A stretch of 37,311 bases of DNA from an uncultured Bacteroidales bacterium (GTDB lineage Bacteria; Bacteroidota; Bacteroidia; Bacteroidales; Bacteroidaceae): assembly GCA_902771725.1 (NCBI GenBank), contig CACXXT010000024.1, positions 1 to 37,311 on the forward strand, read 5' to 3'. Below, piece by piece: positions 25,603 to 32,882 of this stretch. The number at the start of each line of letters is the position of its first letter. Position 1 is the stretch's first letter. The notes below the pieces were generated by a model. That model had not been told where the DNA came from, made no database searches, and was given only the letters and a program-made list of their open reading frames with translations. Both the position numbers and the translations under genes were made by a program.

Positions 25603-25638
25603 AAGTCGGGCACGGTTCGTCTGCGCCCGACTTTGTTA
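25603..25638 (+). terminator. hairpin with T-run: GH109 terminator and/or leader hairpin
   Basis: The 9-bp perfect stem AAGTCGGGC (25603-25611) with GCCCGACTT (25625-25633) has a 13-base loop and is followed by TGTT. It can terminate the GH109-like transcript. It also overlaps the predicted start of the sigma-54 transcript, where a shortened stem would form at the very 5' end. Confidence 0.7.
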
Positions 25639-25657
25639 AACTAAACACAGAACAACA

Positions 25658-26419
25658 ATGAATGACTACATTGAAATTAAAGACCATTATGACCGTGGCA
25701 CATATCAGGCATCGTCTGGCTCAATGACGGGTGCAGGTTTGCTTTCTGGCGTCATGACGCGTGTCTACATCTGGATGGCGGCAGCACTTGCTATCACAGC
25801 AGGCACGGCATTCCTAACAATCAGCAGTCCCGCGCTACTGCAGATGATTTATGGCCGTCCGCTCGTCATCTGGATCTTCATAGCAGCGGAACTCCTCCTG
25901 GTCATCTCGCTCTCAACGGCAATCAACCGGATGTCACCCACCGTGGCTACCGCCATCTTCCTGGCTTATGCTGCCGTCAATGGCTTCACGCTCTCCAGCC
26001 TCTTCTTTGTCTATTCCATTGGCACCATCACACAGGCCTTTGCTGCATCGGCATTGACTTTCGGAGCGTTGAGCATCTTTGGAGCGACGACGAAGAAAGA
26101 CCTTTCCAGTCTGGGTGGAATACTGTTCATGGCACTCATAGGGCTCATTATTGCCAGCGTCGTAAACATCTTCTGGGCTAATTCCACGATGGACGCCATC
26201 ATCACCTATGCCGGTGTCTTCATCTTCGTGGGTCTCACTGCCTACGACACCCAGAAGATCAAGGCTATGACATCCGCCGTCGAGGATAGCGTCGTCAACG
26301 GCTACTGCGATGCAGCTATGCCACGCAAGATTTCTATCATTGGAGCGCTCACTCTTTACCTCGATTTCATCAATCTGTTTATCTATATTTTGCGTCTTTT
26401 CGCACGGAATAGAGATTAA
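25658..26419 (+). CDS. Bax inhibitor-1 / YccA family membrane protein
   Basis: The protein has 253 residues: a short polar N-terminus (1-25) and then about seven hydrophobic segments with the family features GLTAYDTQKIK near the sixth segment and LYLDFINLFIYILRLF at the end. Family members are inner-membrane proteins related to the calcium-leak channel BsYetJ and to YccA, which restrains the FtsH protease; the role here is not known. A sigma-54 promoter and a hairpin lie upstream, leaving a leader of about 50 bases. A weak hairpin (TGCCA/TGGCA, then AAAAAA) follows the stop codon, so it may be a single-gene transcript. Confidence 0.9.
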   Translation: MNDYIEIKDHYDRGTYQASSGSMTGAGLLSGVMTRVYIWMAAALAITAGTAFLTISSPALLQMIYGRPLVIWIFIAAELLLVISLSTAINRMSPTVATAIFLAYAAVNGFTLSSLFFVYSIGTITQAFAASALTFGALSIFGATTKKDLSSLGGILFMALIGLIIASVVNIFWANSTMDAIITYAGVFIFVGLTAYDTQKIKAMTSAVEDSVVNGYCDAAMPRKISIIGALTLYLDFINLFIYILRLFARNRD

Positions 26420-26453
26420 ATGCTGCCATTTTGGCATAAAAAAGCTTAAAAAC

Positions 26454-26484
26454 TTGCTCGTTCGGGCAGTTTGATGTAACTTTG
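26454..26484 (+). promoter_or_regulatory. promoter of the rlmN operon
   Basis: TAACTTTG (26477-26484) is an exact -7 match, with TTG (26454-26456) exactly 20 bases upstream, the best-spaced promoter in the window. Confidence 0.75.
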
Positions 26485-26486
26485 CA

Positions 26487-26528
26487 CCGCAGTAGCCTCG
26501 AAAGAGAGGTTGCTGCGGCTTTTATTTA
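26487..26528 (+). promoter_or_regulatory. 5'-end hairpin with T-run in the rlmN leader (possible attenuator)
   Basis: A 13-bp stem (26487-26499 with 26506-26518, two G-T pairs) with a GAAAGA loop is followed by CTTTTATTTAAT. It begins within a few bases of the predicted transcription start, so the transcript opens with a terminator-like structure before the rlmN start codon. Confidence 0.6.
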
Positions 26529-26535
26529 ATAAATA

Positions 26536-27648
26536 ATGTACGCGCGCGTAGGCATGAAGATGGAAAGGATTCCATTACTTGGGCTCACTCTCGAGGAGCT
26601 CCGGAGCGTGGCAGCAGAAGTGGGACTCCCAACTTTCGCCGCCAGGCAGATGGCATCGTGGCTCTATCAGAAAGGCGTCGCCTCCATCGATGAAATGACC
26701 AACATCAGCCTTGCTGCCCGAAAGCGGCTTTCCGAACGCTATGAGGTGGGGCGCAGTGCTCCGCTCTTGCGTAAGCAGAGCGCCGACGGAACAGCTAAGT
26801 ACCTCTTCCCGACACGCGACGGTCAGCGAGTGGAGGCTGTCTACATCCCAGATGATGACCGGGGCACTATCTGTGTCAGTTGTCAGGTGGGCTGCAAGAT
26901 GGCATGCCGTTTCTGCATGACTGGGCGCCAGGGATTCCAAGGGCAACTAACAGCCTCGGACATCCTTAATCAGATATACTCCTTGCCGGAACGCGAAAAA
27001 CTGACGAACATCGTATTCATGGGGCAGGGGGAGCCCATGGATAACCTCGATGCAATCCTGCGCACCACCGAACTGCTTATGGCCGACTATGGCTGGGCTT
27101 GGAGTCCAAAGCGCATCACCGTCTCCACGGCAGGTCTGCGCAAGGGCCTCAAGCGCTTCCTCGACGAGAGCCCGTGCCACCTGGCTATTAGCTTGCACAA
27201 CCCCTTCCATGAAGAGCGAGCTGCCATGATGCCTGCCGAGCGCAGCTATCCGATTTCGGAAATGCTCAATCTCCTCCACCAGTTTGACTGGACAGGCCAG
27301 CGACGTCTCTCCTTTGAGTACATCGTCTTTGGAGGACAAAACGATACGGACCGCCATGCACGCGAACTTGTTCGTCTGCTCGGCTCTCTGGAATGTCGCG
27401 TCAACCTTATCCGCTGGCATGCCATTCCCGAATCCGCTTTTTCCGACAAGACCGCCGACGGTTCTTCGTCGGTTCCCCTTGTCCTTCACGAGGCCGATCC
27501 AGCTCGTATGGTTGTCTTTCGCGATTACCTCTCGAGCCATGGCGTCCGTTGCACCATTCGCGCCTCGCGTGGGCAGGACATAGATGCAGCTTGTGGCCTT
27601 CTCAACACCAAAGAACAGAATAAAGGCTCCATAAACAATGAAAAATAG
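26536..27648 (+). CDS. rlmN: 23S rRNA (adenine-2503-C2)-methyltransferase RlmN
   Basis: The protein has 370 residues from 26536; starts at 26554 (MKMERI) or 26560 (MERIPLLG) are also possible. It is a radical-SAM enzyme with the CxxxCxxC cluster motif C120-KMA-C124-RF-C127, the GQGEPMDN motif, and the C-terminal RASRGQDIDAACG with the methyl-carrying Cys353. It methylates A2503 of 23S rRNA (and tRNA in some species) in the cytoplasm. Residues about 298-320 (SDKTADGSSSVPLVLHEADP) form an insertion relative to the usual HAIPG...FRDYL spacing, and a GC-rich palindrome (27455-27472) lies in it. The last 11 bases overlap the DUF4837 gene, so it heads a long operon. Confidence 0.95.
   Translation: MYARVGMKMERIPLLGLTLEELRSVAAEVGLPTFAARQMASWLYQKGVASIDEMTNISLAARKRLSERYEVGRSAPLLRKQSADGTAKYLFPTRDGQRVEAVYIPDDDRGTICVSCQVGCKMACRFCMTGRQGFQGQLTASDILNQIYSLPEREKLTNIVFMGQGEPMDNLDAILRTTELLMADYGWAWSPKRITVSTAGLRKGLKRFLDESPCHLAISLHNPFHEERAAMMPAERSYPISEMLNLLHQFDWTGQRRLSFEYIVFGGQNDTDRHARELVRLLGSLECRVNLIRWHAIPESAFSDKTADGSSSVPLVLHEADPARMVVFRDYLSSHGVRCTIRASRGQDIDAACGLLNTKEQNKGSINNEK
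27455..27472 (+). repeat. in-frame palindrome in rlmN
   Basis: CCGACG (27455-27460) pairs with CGTCGG (27467-27472) across GTTCTT. The core resembles the intergenic palindrome at 14252-14271 (CCGACGG, 4-6 base loop, CGTCGG). It encodes part of TADGSSSVP within an insertion of RlmN. Confidence 0.55.
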
Positions 27649-28702
27649 TATTATCTTCTGCCTGACGATGGTAGCTACACTGCTTCTGAGCAGCTGCCGA
27701 AAGGAATTTGTCATACCGCGAGCCAGCGGTCGCCCTTATGAGGTCATGGTCGTCATGTCCGATCAGGATTGGCAGGCTCCTCACGGCCGTGCTCTCTTCG
27801 AGGTCCTGGATACAGACATCCCGGGATTGCCTCAGCCCGAGCGCTCCTTCCATATTTCGCAGGTAGATCCCAAACGATTTGACAGCATCCTCAATATCTT
27901 CCGCAATGTCATCCTCGTGGATATCAATCGCCAGATATACTCCAAGACCACGATGAAGTTCACGCGCGACAAGTATTCCATCGACCAGATCGTCCTCACC
28001 ATCCAGAGTCCTACGCCAGAGTCCTTCGCCACCTTCTGTAAGGAACATGGGCAGGAAATAATCGATTTCTTCACGAAGATGGAAATGAACCGCCTCGTCA
28101 AGGAATTAGAGGGCAAATACTCAAAGGTCACAGCCCAGCTGGCTCATGAACTCTTCGACTGTGAGTTTCATGCTCCCGATGAAATCAAGAGCTACAAGCG
28201 CGGCGAAAACTTCTTCTGGACCAGCAGCAACGGCGCTTCCGCCCTGGTTAATATTTGTATGTATAGCTATCCTTATGAAGGTCCGGAAACCTTTAACAAG
28301 CAATATGTCCTGGCGAAGCGCGATAGCGTTATGGCAGCGAACATCCCAGGTACGCTCCCCTCTATGCATATGGCTACCGACACCCTCTGCACCAGTGTTA
28401 AGCCCATCATCGTCCACAACCAGTATGCTCTGGAGGCTCGTGGGCTCTGGTACATGGAAAACGATGGCATGGGAGGTCCCTTTGTCAGCCATTCCCGGGT
28501 AGACACCACACGTAATATTGTCATCGTTGTCGAAGGGTTCGTCTTTGCTCCAGAGAAAATGAAACGCGGCCTCATGCGCCGCCTCGAAGGATCGCTCTAC
28601 ACCCTGAACCTTCCGGACGAGAAAACAACCTCCATCGTAACCACTCTGGAAGAGGTGGCTGTTACGGCTGAAGATCGCCGAGCTGCCCGCCAGAAGAAAT
28701 AA
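27638..28702 (+). CDS. DUF4837 family lipoprotein
   Basis: The protein has 354 residues with a lipoprotein signal (LLLSSC, Cys20). It starts inside the end of rlmN (11-bp overlap). The sequence (SGRPYEVMVVMSDQDW near the N-terminus, FSH..RVDTTRNIVIVVEGFVFAPEKMKR near the C-terminus) matches what I know as DUF4837, a family confined to Bacteroidota, of unknown function. It probably sits at the outer membrane facing the periplasm. The overlap with rlmN and the 9-bp gap to pdxA show it is part of the operon; the mix of functions in the operon gives no clear role. Confidence 0.8.
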   Translation: MKNSIIFCLTMVATLLLSSCRKEFVIPRASGRPYEVMVVMSDQDWQAPHGRALFEVLDTDIPGLPQPERSFHISQVDPKRFDSILNIFRNVILVDINRQIYSKTTMKFTRDKYSIDQIVLTIQSPTPESFATFCKEHGQEIIDFFTKMEMNRLVKELEGKYSKVTAQLAHELFDCEFHAPDEIKSYKRGENFFWTSSNGASALVNICMYSYPYEGPETFNKQYVLAKRDSVMAANIPGTLPSMHMATDTLCTSVKPIIVHNQYALEARGLWYMENDGMGGPFVSHSRVDTTRNIVIVVEGFVFAPEKMKRGLMRRLEGSLYTLNLPDEKTTSIVTTLEEVAVTAEDRRAARQKK

Positions 28703-28711
28703 TTGTAGTTT

Positions 28712-29779
28712 ATGAGTAAAATCAAAGTAGGCATCACCCACGGAGACCCCAATGGCATCGGCTATGAGGTCATCCTGAAGACTTTTGCAGATCCAGCCAT
28801 GCTGGAACTCTGCACCCCCATTATTTATGGTTCACCAAAGGTGGCCAGCTATCATCGCAAGGCGATGGAACTGCAGACTAATTTCGCTACAGTAAACTCT
28901 GCGGCCAACGTTCAGGCTGATAATCTCAACCTCATTCCCTGTACTGCCGAGGAAGTGAAGATTGACTTCGGCCAGGCTACTCAGGAAGCCGGCGAGGCAG
29001 CACTGGCTGCTCTTGAACGGGCTGTCAAGGATTGGAAGGACGGACTTATTGATGTCCTCGTCACGGCGCCGATTAACAAGCACAGCATCCAAAGCGAGCG
29101 TTTCAACTTCCCCGGTCATACCGAGTATATTCAGGCTTGTGTGGGACATGATGAGCAGCAGGCGCTGATGATTCTTATGAACGAGCACATGCGTGTGGCT
29201 CTCGTGACTACCCACCTTCCCATAGCCAAGGTTGCATCCACAATCACCTCAGAACTTGTGCTCCAGAAGCTACGCACGCTGGATCACTCTCTCCGCCGTG
29301 ATTTCTATATCTCCAATCCCCGAATAGGCGTTCTTGCCCTCAACCCCCACGCAGGTGAGGAAGGACTGCTCGGCAAGGAGGAGCAGGAAGTCATCATCCC
29401 AGCTTTGCAGCAGGCCGAGGAAGAAGGCATACATGTCTTTGGTCCCTATGCTGCCGACGGCTTCTTCGGAACCAGAGCCTATGAGTCTTTTGATGCGGTG
29501 CTTGCCATGTACCACGACCAAGGCCTTGCTCCATTCAAGCTCCTGGCCATGGAAGACGGTGTGAATTTCACGGCAGGTCTCGATCTTGTTCGCACCAGCC
29601 CCGATCATGGCACAGCCTTCGACATTGCAGGCAAGGGTGTGGCAGACGAGAACTCCTTCCGGCAGGCCATCTACACAGCAATCGATGTCTTCCGCAACCG
29701 TGCCTCCTGGGATGAAGGTCGCAAGGATCCTCTGCCCAAACTCTTCGTCGATAAACGCGACAAATCTGAAAGAGGATAA
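28712..29779 (+). CDS. pdxA: 4-hydroxythreonine-4-phosphate dehydrogenase PdxA
   Basis: The protein has 355 residues. It starts IKVGITHGDPNGIGYEV, the N-terminal PdxA signature, and carries the metal-binding histidines in FPGHTEYIQ, LNPHAGEEG and MYHDQGLAPFK. It oxidises 4-phosphohydroxy-L-threonine in the synthesis of pyridoxal phosphate (vitamin B6), using NAD and a divalent metal. Length is slightly above the usual 330. Its stop codon overlaps the start of the sigma-54 activator gene (TAATG), indicating translational coupling. Confidence 0.97.
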   Translation: MSKIKVGITHGDPNGIGYEVILKTFADPAMLELCTPIIYGSPKVASYHRKAMELQTNFATVNSAANVQADNLNLIPCTAEEVKIDFGQATQEAGEAALAALERAVKDWKDGLIDVLVTAPINKHSIQSERFNFPGHTEYIQACVGHDEQQALMILMNEHMRVALVTTHLPIAKVASTITSELVLQKLRTLDHSLRRDFYISNPRIGVLALNPHAGEEGLLGKEEQEVIIPALQQAEEEGIHVFGPYAADGFFGTRAYESFDAVLAMYHDQGLAPFKLLAMEDGVNFTAGLDLVRTSPDHGTAFDIAGKGVADENSFRQAIYTAIDVFRNRASWDEGRKDPLPKLFVDKRDKSERG

Positions 29780-31044
29780 TGGACTACAAAGAACTGCAAC
29801 CTATCAAGCAACGCTACGGCATCGTGGGCAATTGCGAGGGGCTGAACCATGCCCTCGACATAGCTCTTCAGGTGGCCAAAACCGACCTCTCTGTCCTCAT
29901 CACGGGAGAGAGTGGCGTCGGTAAGGAGGTCATTCCTCGCCTGATTCACGACAATAGTCGTAGGCGCATGCGCAAATACTTTGCCATCAACTGCGGCAGT
30001 ATTCCCGAAGGAACCATAGACAGCGAGCTCTTTGGTCATGAGAAAGGTGCCTTCACGGGAGCTATTGCTGAGCATGAGGGCTACTTTGGAGCTGCCAATG
30101 GCGGTACACTCTTCCTTGACGAGGTTGGCGAACTTCCTTTGAGTACCCAGGCACGTCTGCTGCGTGTGCTGGAGTCCGGAGAGTATATTCGCGTCGGTTC
30201 CAGTGAGGTCCGCAAGACAGATGTGCGCATCGTTGCAGCCACGAATGTGAACATCCAGAATGCCATTCGCGACGGCAAGTTCCGTGAGGATCTGTTCTTC
30301 CGCCTGAGTACTATCCCCATCAAGATGCCTCCCTTGCGGGAACGTGGCGAGGACATCATCCTCCTCTTCAAGAAGTTCGCCATGGAGATTGCTGCCAAGT
30401 ACCAGATGCCAGAACGCATCTCGCTAACCCCCGAAGCAGCAGAGGTCATGAAGCGCTACAAGTGGCCGGGCAACATCCGCCAGTTGAAGAACGTCACCGA
30501 GCAGATGTCCATCCTCATGCGCGATAGCCGTATCGTCACTCCAGAAATCCTCTCGGACTATGAGATATGGCCGATGATTGAGGAACAGGGGGGGCTTGTA
30601 CGTGTGGGAGCCTCCAATGGCGATGCCCACACTTATCAGTCGGAGCGCGAGATGTTGTTCCAGATGATCAATGCCTTGCACCGTGAGGTCAATGAACTGA
30701 AGCAGCAGATTGCCCAGGGAAGTGGACTGGGACAGATGTCCATGGAGTCTCACGTGACGGTTCCTTCGGTACCGCAGGTCACTCCCGCGGTCACCGTGAT
30801 GCCGTCGGCTCCTGTTGCCCCGCCTGCCTATCACGACCATTCCACCCACGTTCAGCCTGATACCACCCCCTATGCCGAGGAATATGTGGAGGAATCCTTG
30901 TCCATCGAAGATCAGGAGAAGCGCCTCATCATCAAGGCACTGGAAAAGAATCGCGGACGCAGGAAGAAAGCAGCCGAGGAACTTCATATCAGTGAACGAA
31001 CCCTCTATCGAAAAATCAAGGAATATGGACTCGAAGAGATCTGA
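29779..31044 (+). CDS. sigma-54-dependent transcriptional activator (AAA+ and Fis-type HTH)
   Basis: The protein has 421 residues. A short N-terminus (1-14) leads straight into the AAA+ domain: Walker A GESGVGKE (43-50), GAFTGA loop (90-95) that contacts sigma-54, Walker B GGTLFLDEVGEL (108-119), R-finger region FREDLFFRL and the sensor-2 WPGNIRQLKN (229-238). A Pro/Val/His-rich linker (about 310-370) precedes a Fis-type helix-turn-helix (about 378-418, KKAAEELHISERTLYRKIKEYGL). There is no receiver, GAF or PAS domain, so its activity is not gated by an obvious sensor. It drives open-complex formation at -24/-12 promoters; one candidate site lies at 25581-25596. It is coupled to pdxA and followed 4 bp later by lptE. 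Confidence 0.93.
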   Translation: MDYKELQPIKQRYGIVGNCEGLNHALDIALQVAKTDLSVLITGESGVGKEVIPRLIHDNSRRRMRKYFAINCGSIPEGTIDSELFGHEKGAFTGAIAEHEGYFGAANGGTLFLDEVGELPLSTQARLLRVLESGEYIRVGSSEVRKTDVRIVAATNVNIQNAIRDGKFREDLFFRLSTIPIKMPPLRERGEDIILLFKKFAMEIAAKYQMPERISLTPEAAEVMKRYKWPGNIRQLKNVTEQMSILMRDSRIVTPEILSDYEIWPMIEEQGGLVRVGASNGDAHTYQSEREMLFQMINALHREVNELKQQIAQGSGLGQMSMESHVTVPSVPQVTPAVTVMPSAPVAPPAYHDHSTHVQPDTTPYAEEYVEESLSIEDQEKRLIIKALEKNRGRRKKAAEELHISERTLYRKIKEYGLEEI

Positions 31045-31048
31045 TAAG

Positions 31049-31552
31049 ATGCTGAAGACAGGACTTTTGTGTGGACTCATTTTCCTGCTCTCCTCCTGCG
31101 CCATCTCCTATAAGTTCAATGGTGCAAGCATCGACTATACGAAGACGAAGACCATCCAGATAGACCCATTCCCCATCCGCTCCACCTACGTCTGGGCGCC
31201 TATGCAGTCCATATTCAACAACAAACTGACGGACCTCTACGCGCAGCAGACTAAACTCAAGCAGGTGAAGCGCGGCGGAGATCTTGTCGTGGCTGGCGAA
31301 ATTACGGGCTTTGACCAGTTCAACAAAGGTGTCTCTGCCGACGGCTACAGTTCTCAGGTTCAGTTGAAGATGACCGTCAATGTCCGCTTCACCAACACTA
31401 AGAATCACAAGGAGGACTTCGAGCGCCAGTTCTCGGCTACCACGGAGTACGATGCCAGCCAGCAGCTCATAGCCGTGCAGGAAGAACTGGTTACGCAGAT
31501 GACCAAGGATATCTGCGAGCAGATATTCAATGCCACCGTAGCCAACTGGTAA
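31049..31552 (+). CDS. lptE: LptE-like LPS assembly lipoprotein
   Basis: The protein has 167 residues from the ATG at 31049, 4 bp after the sigma-54 activator stop; the longer open frame overlaps that gene and is not used. It has a lipoprotein signal (LLSSC, Cys17) and the compact body of the Bacteroidota LptE family: CAISYKFNGASID, then IQIDPFPI, a helix LTDLYAQQTKL, GGDLVVAGEITGFD and a C-terminal helix. LptE plugs the LptD barrel that delivers lipopolysaccharide to the outer leaflet. The family assignment rests on length, lipobox and its position in the pdxA-activator-lptE-TPR-secG run. Confidence 0.8.
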   Translation: MLKTGLLCGLIFLLSSCAISYKFNGASIDYTKTKTIQIDPFPIRSTYVWAPMQSIFNNKLTDLYAQQTKLKQVKRGGDLVVAGEITGFDQFNKGVSADGYSSQVQLKMTVNVRFTNTKNHKEDFERQFSATTEYDASQQLIAVQEELVTQMTKDICEQIFNATVANW

Positions 31553-31611
31553 GATCCTAGAATCGTACAATCGCCGAAATAATTGTTGTGTAATCACTGA
31601 TCCAAAATGCT

Positions 31612-32451
31612 ATGCAATCACTGACCACATACATCAAGAACCCAGAACTTATGGACAGCCAGGTTGTCGAGGAACTCTGGGAACTCGTGGACCGTCATCC
31701 GACTTATCAGGCAGCATGGTTGCTGCTTGTGCGCGGTCTCTTCCAGCAGCAGGACCGACGCTTCGGTGCCGTTCTGCGCAAGGCTGCGCTGATAGTGCCA
31801 GACAGGTCCAAGCTCTTCGAACTGATAGAAGGCGACAAGTTCCGCATCCAGACGGAGCACCTTGCGCCCCAGAGCAGCTTGCACGATGAACCGGCAACCG
31901 ACCGCACCCAGTCGCTCATTGATTCCTTCCTCTCAGGTCTTCCTGAAGAGCCGCGCCCGCGTCGGCAGCATCCGACAGATGCCTCTGTCGACTACATGAC
32001 TTATCTCCTCCAGATGGAAGACGCTCCTGCGGATGAAGATGTGCCGGCAGGCGAAAACCTTCCGGCAGATGAAGACATTCCGGATGAGGAAGATGCCCTT
32101 GTGGTAGAGTTCCCAAAAGTCGATTTCTTTTCTGAAGCCGATGTCCAGGAAACAGTTCAGGAGGAGGACGATTCTGAAATCTTGACAGATAAAGCGCCGG
32201 TAGCGCTTGGAGAAGATTCCGACGAATGGCCCGAGGAAGAAGGCGTTGATGATAAAAATGCACCTTCTGAGGCCTATTTTACCGAGACTTTGGCCCGAAT
32301 TTACATTAAACAATGCAAATATGACAAGGCAATTGAAATTATTCGGCGATTAAGTTTGAATTATCCAAAAAAAAGTCGTTACTTTGCAGACCAAATCCGG
32401 TTCCTAGAGAAATTAATACTCAACGAGCGGTATAAAAATAAGGAAAAGTAA
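31612..32451 (+). CDS. tetratricopeptide-repeat protein with acidic linker
   Basis: The protein has 279 residues and no signal peptide. The N-terminal 75 residues (ELWELVDRHPTYQAAWLLLVRGL, DRRFGAVLRKAALIVPDR) and the C-terminal 60 (YFTETLARIYIKQCKYDKAIEIIRRLSLNYP, FADQIRFLEKLI) are helical and TPR-like. Between them, about residues 95-225, is a Glu/Asp/Pro-rich linker with short repeats of the type PADED(V/I)PA (near 138-155). The partner is unknown; such proteins are usually scaffolds. It always seems to sit between lptE and secG in this type of cluster, from memory of related genomes. A small palindrome (AAGCGC/GCGCTT) lies in the linker code near 32191. Confidence 0.75.
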   Translation: MQSLTTYIKNPELMDSQVVEELWELVDRHPTYQAAWLLLVRGLFQQQDRRFGAVLRKAALIVPDRSKLFELIEGDKFRIQTEHLAPQSSLHDEPATDRTQSLIDSFLSGLPEEPRPRRQHPTDASVDYMTYLLQMEDAPADEDVPAGENLPADEDIPDEEDALVVEFPKVDFFSEADVQETVQEEDDSEILTDKAPVALGEDSDEWPEEEGVDDKNAPSEAYFTETLARIYIKQCKYDKAIEIIRRLSLNYPKKSRYFADQIRFLEKLILNERYKNKEK

Positions 32452-32471
32452 TCATTAAATTCATAAACAAA

Positions 32472-32852
32472 ATGTACACATTATTTGTAATTCTCGTTCT
32501 CATCGCATCTGTCCTCATGTGCCTCGTCGTCCTCATTCAGGAATCCAAGGGAGGCGGTCTCGCCAGCGGTTTCGCTAGCGGCAATCAGCTCATGGGTGTT
32601 CGTAAGACCACTGACGTCATCGAGAGAGTGACTTGGGGACTGGCCATTGCCATGGTTGTCTTCAGCGTGGCATCCGTCTACACCATTCCTGCAGCAGGCA
32701 CCGACGCCTCCGTCATGGAGAACGCCGCAGCCCAGCAGCAGACCACAGCTCCCACCAATCTCCCTGGCATCCCCGCTACGGAAATTCAGGAGGCACCCGC
32801 AGAGGCTCCTGCTGAGGCTCCCGCTGCACCTGCAGAGACTCCCGCCAACTAA
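32472..32852 (+). CDS. secG: preprotein translocase subunit SecG
   Basis: The protein has 126 residues with two membrane segments (3-22 and about 53-72) joined by a loop containing the SecG signature LIQESKGGGLASGF and G-x-x-x-TTD near residue 45. SecG binds SecYE and assists SecA-driven export in the inner membrane. The C-terminal 50 residues are rich in Ala, Pro, Glu and Thr (EAPAEAPAEAP), a low-complexity tail beyond the conserved core. It starts 20 bp after the TPR gene. Confidence 0.95.
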   Translation: MYTLFVILVLIASVLMCLVVLIQESKGGGLASGFASGNQLMGVRKTTDVIERVTWGLAIAMVVFSVASVYTIPAAGTDASVMENAAAQQQTTAPTNLPGIPATEIQEAPAEAPAEAPAAPAETPAN

Positions 32853-32882
32853 AAAAGAAGCGCGTCAATGCTTGCACAAAGG

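Noticed and set aside
25688..25703. TGGCACATATCAGGCA inside the Bax-inhibitor-like gene, with GG-GC spacing of 10
   Set aside because: It lacks the TT before GC and lies within coding sequence, so it is likely chance.
26423..26445. Possible second sigma-54 site (TTGGCAT followed by AAGC)
   Set aside because: The GG-GC spacing is one base short and the TTGC box is not matched.
29450..29472. CCGACGG-containing sequence in pdxA as another palindromic element
   Set aside because: It encodes the normal DGFFG segment of PdxA and does not form a matching second arm.
32030..32090. Short repeats in the TPR gene as a possible mobile element
   Set aside because: They encode PADED(V/I)PA repeats in an acidic linker; low-complexity coding drift explains them.
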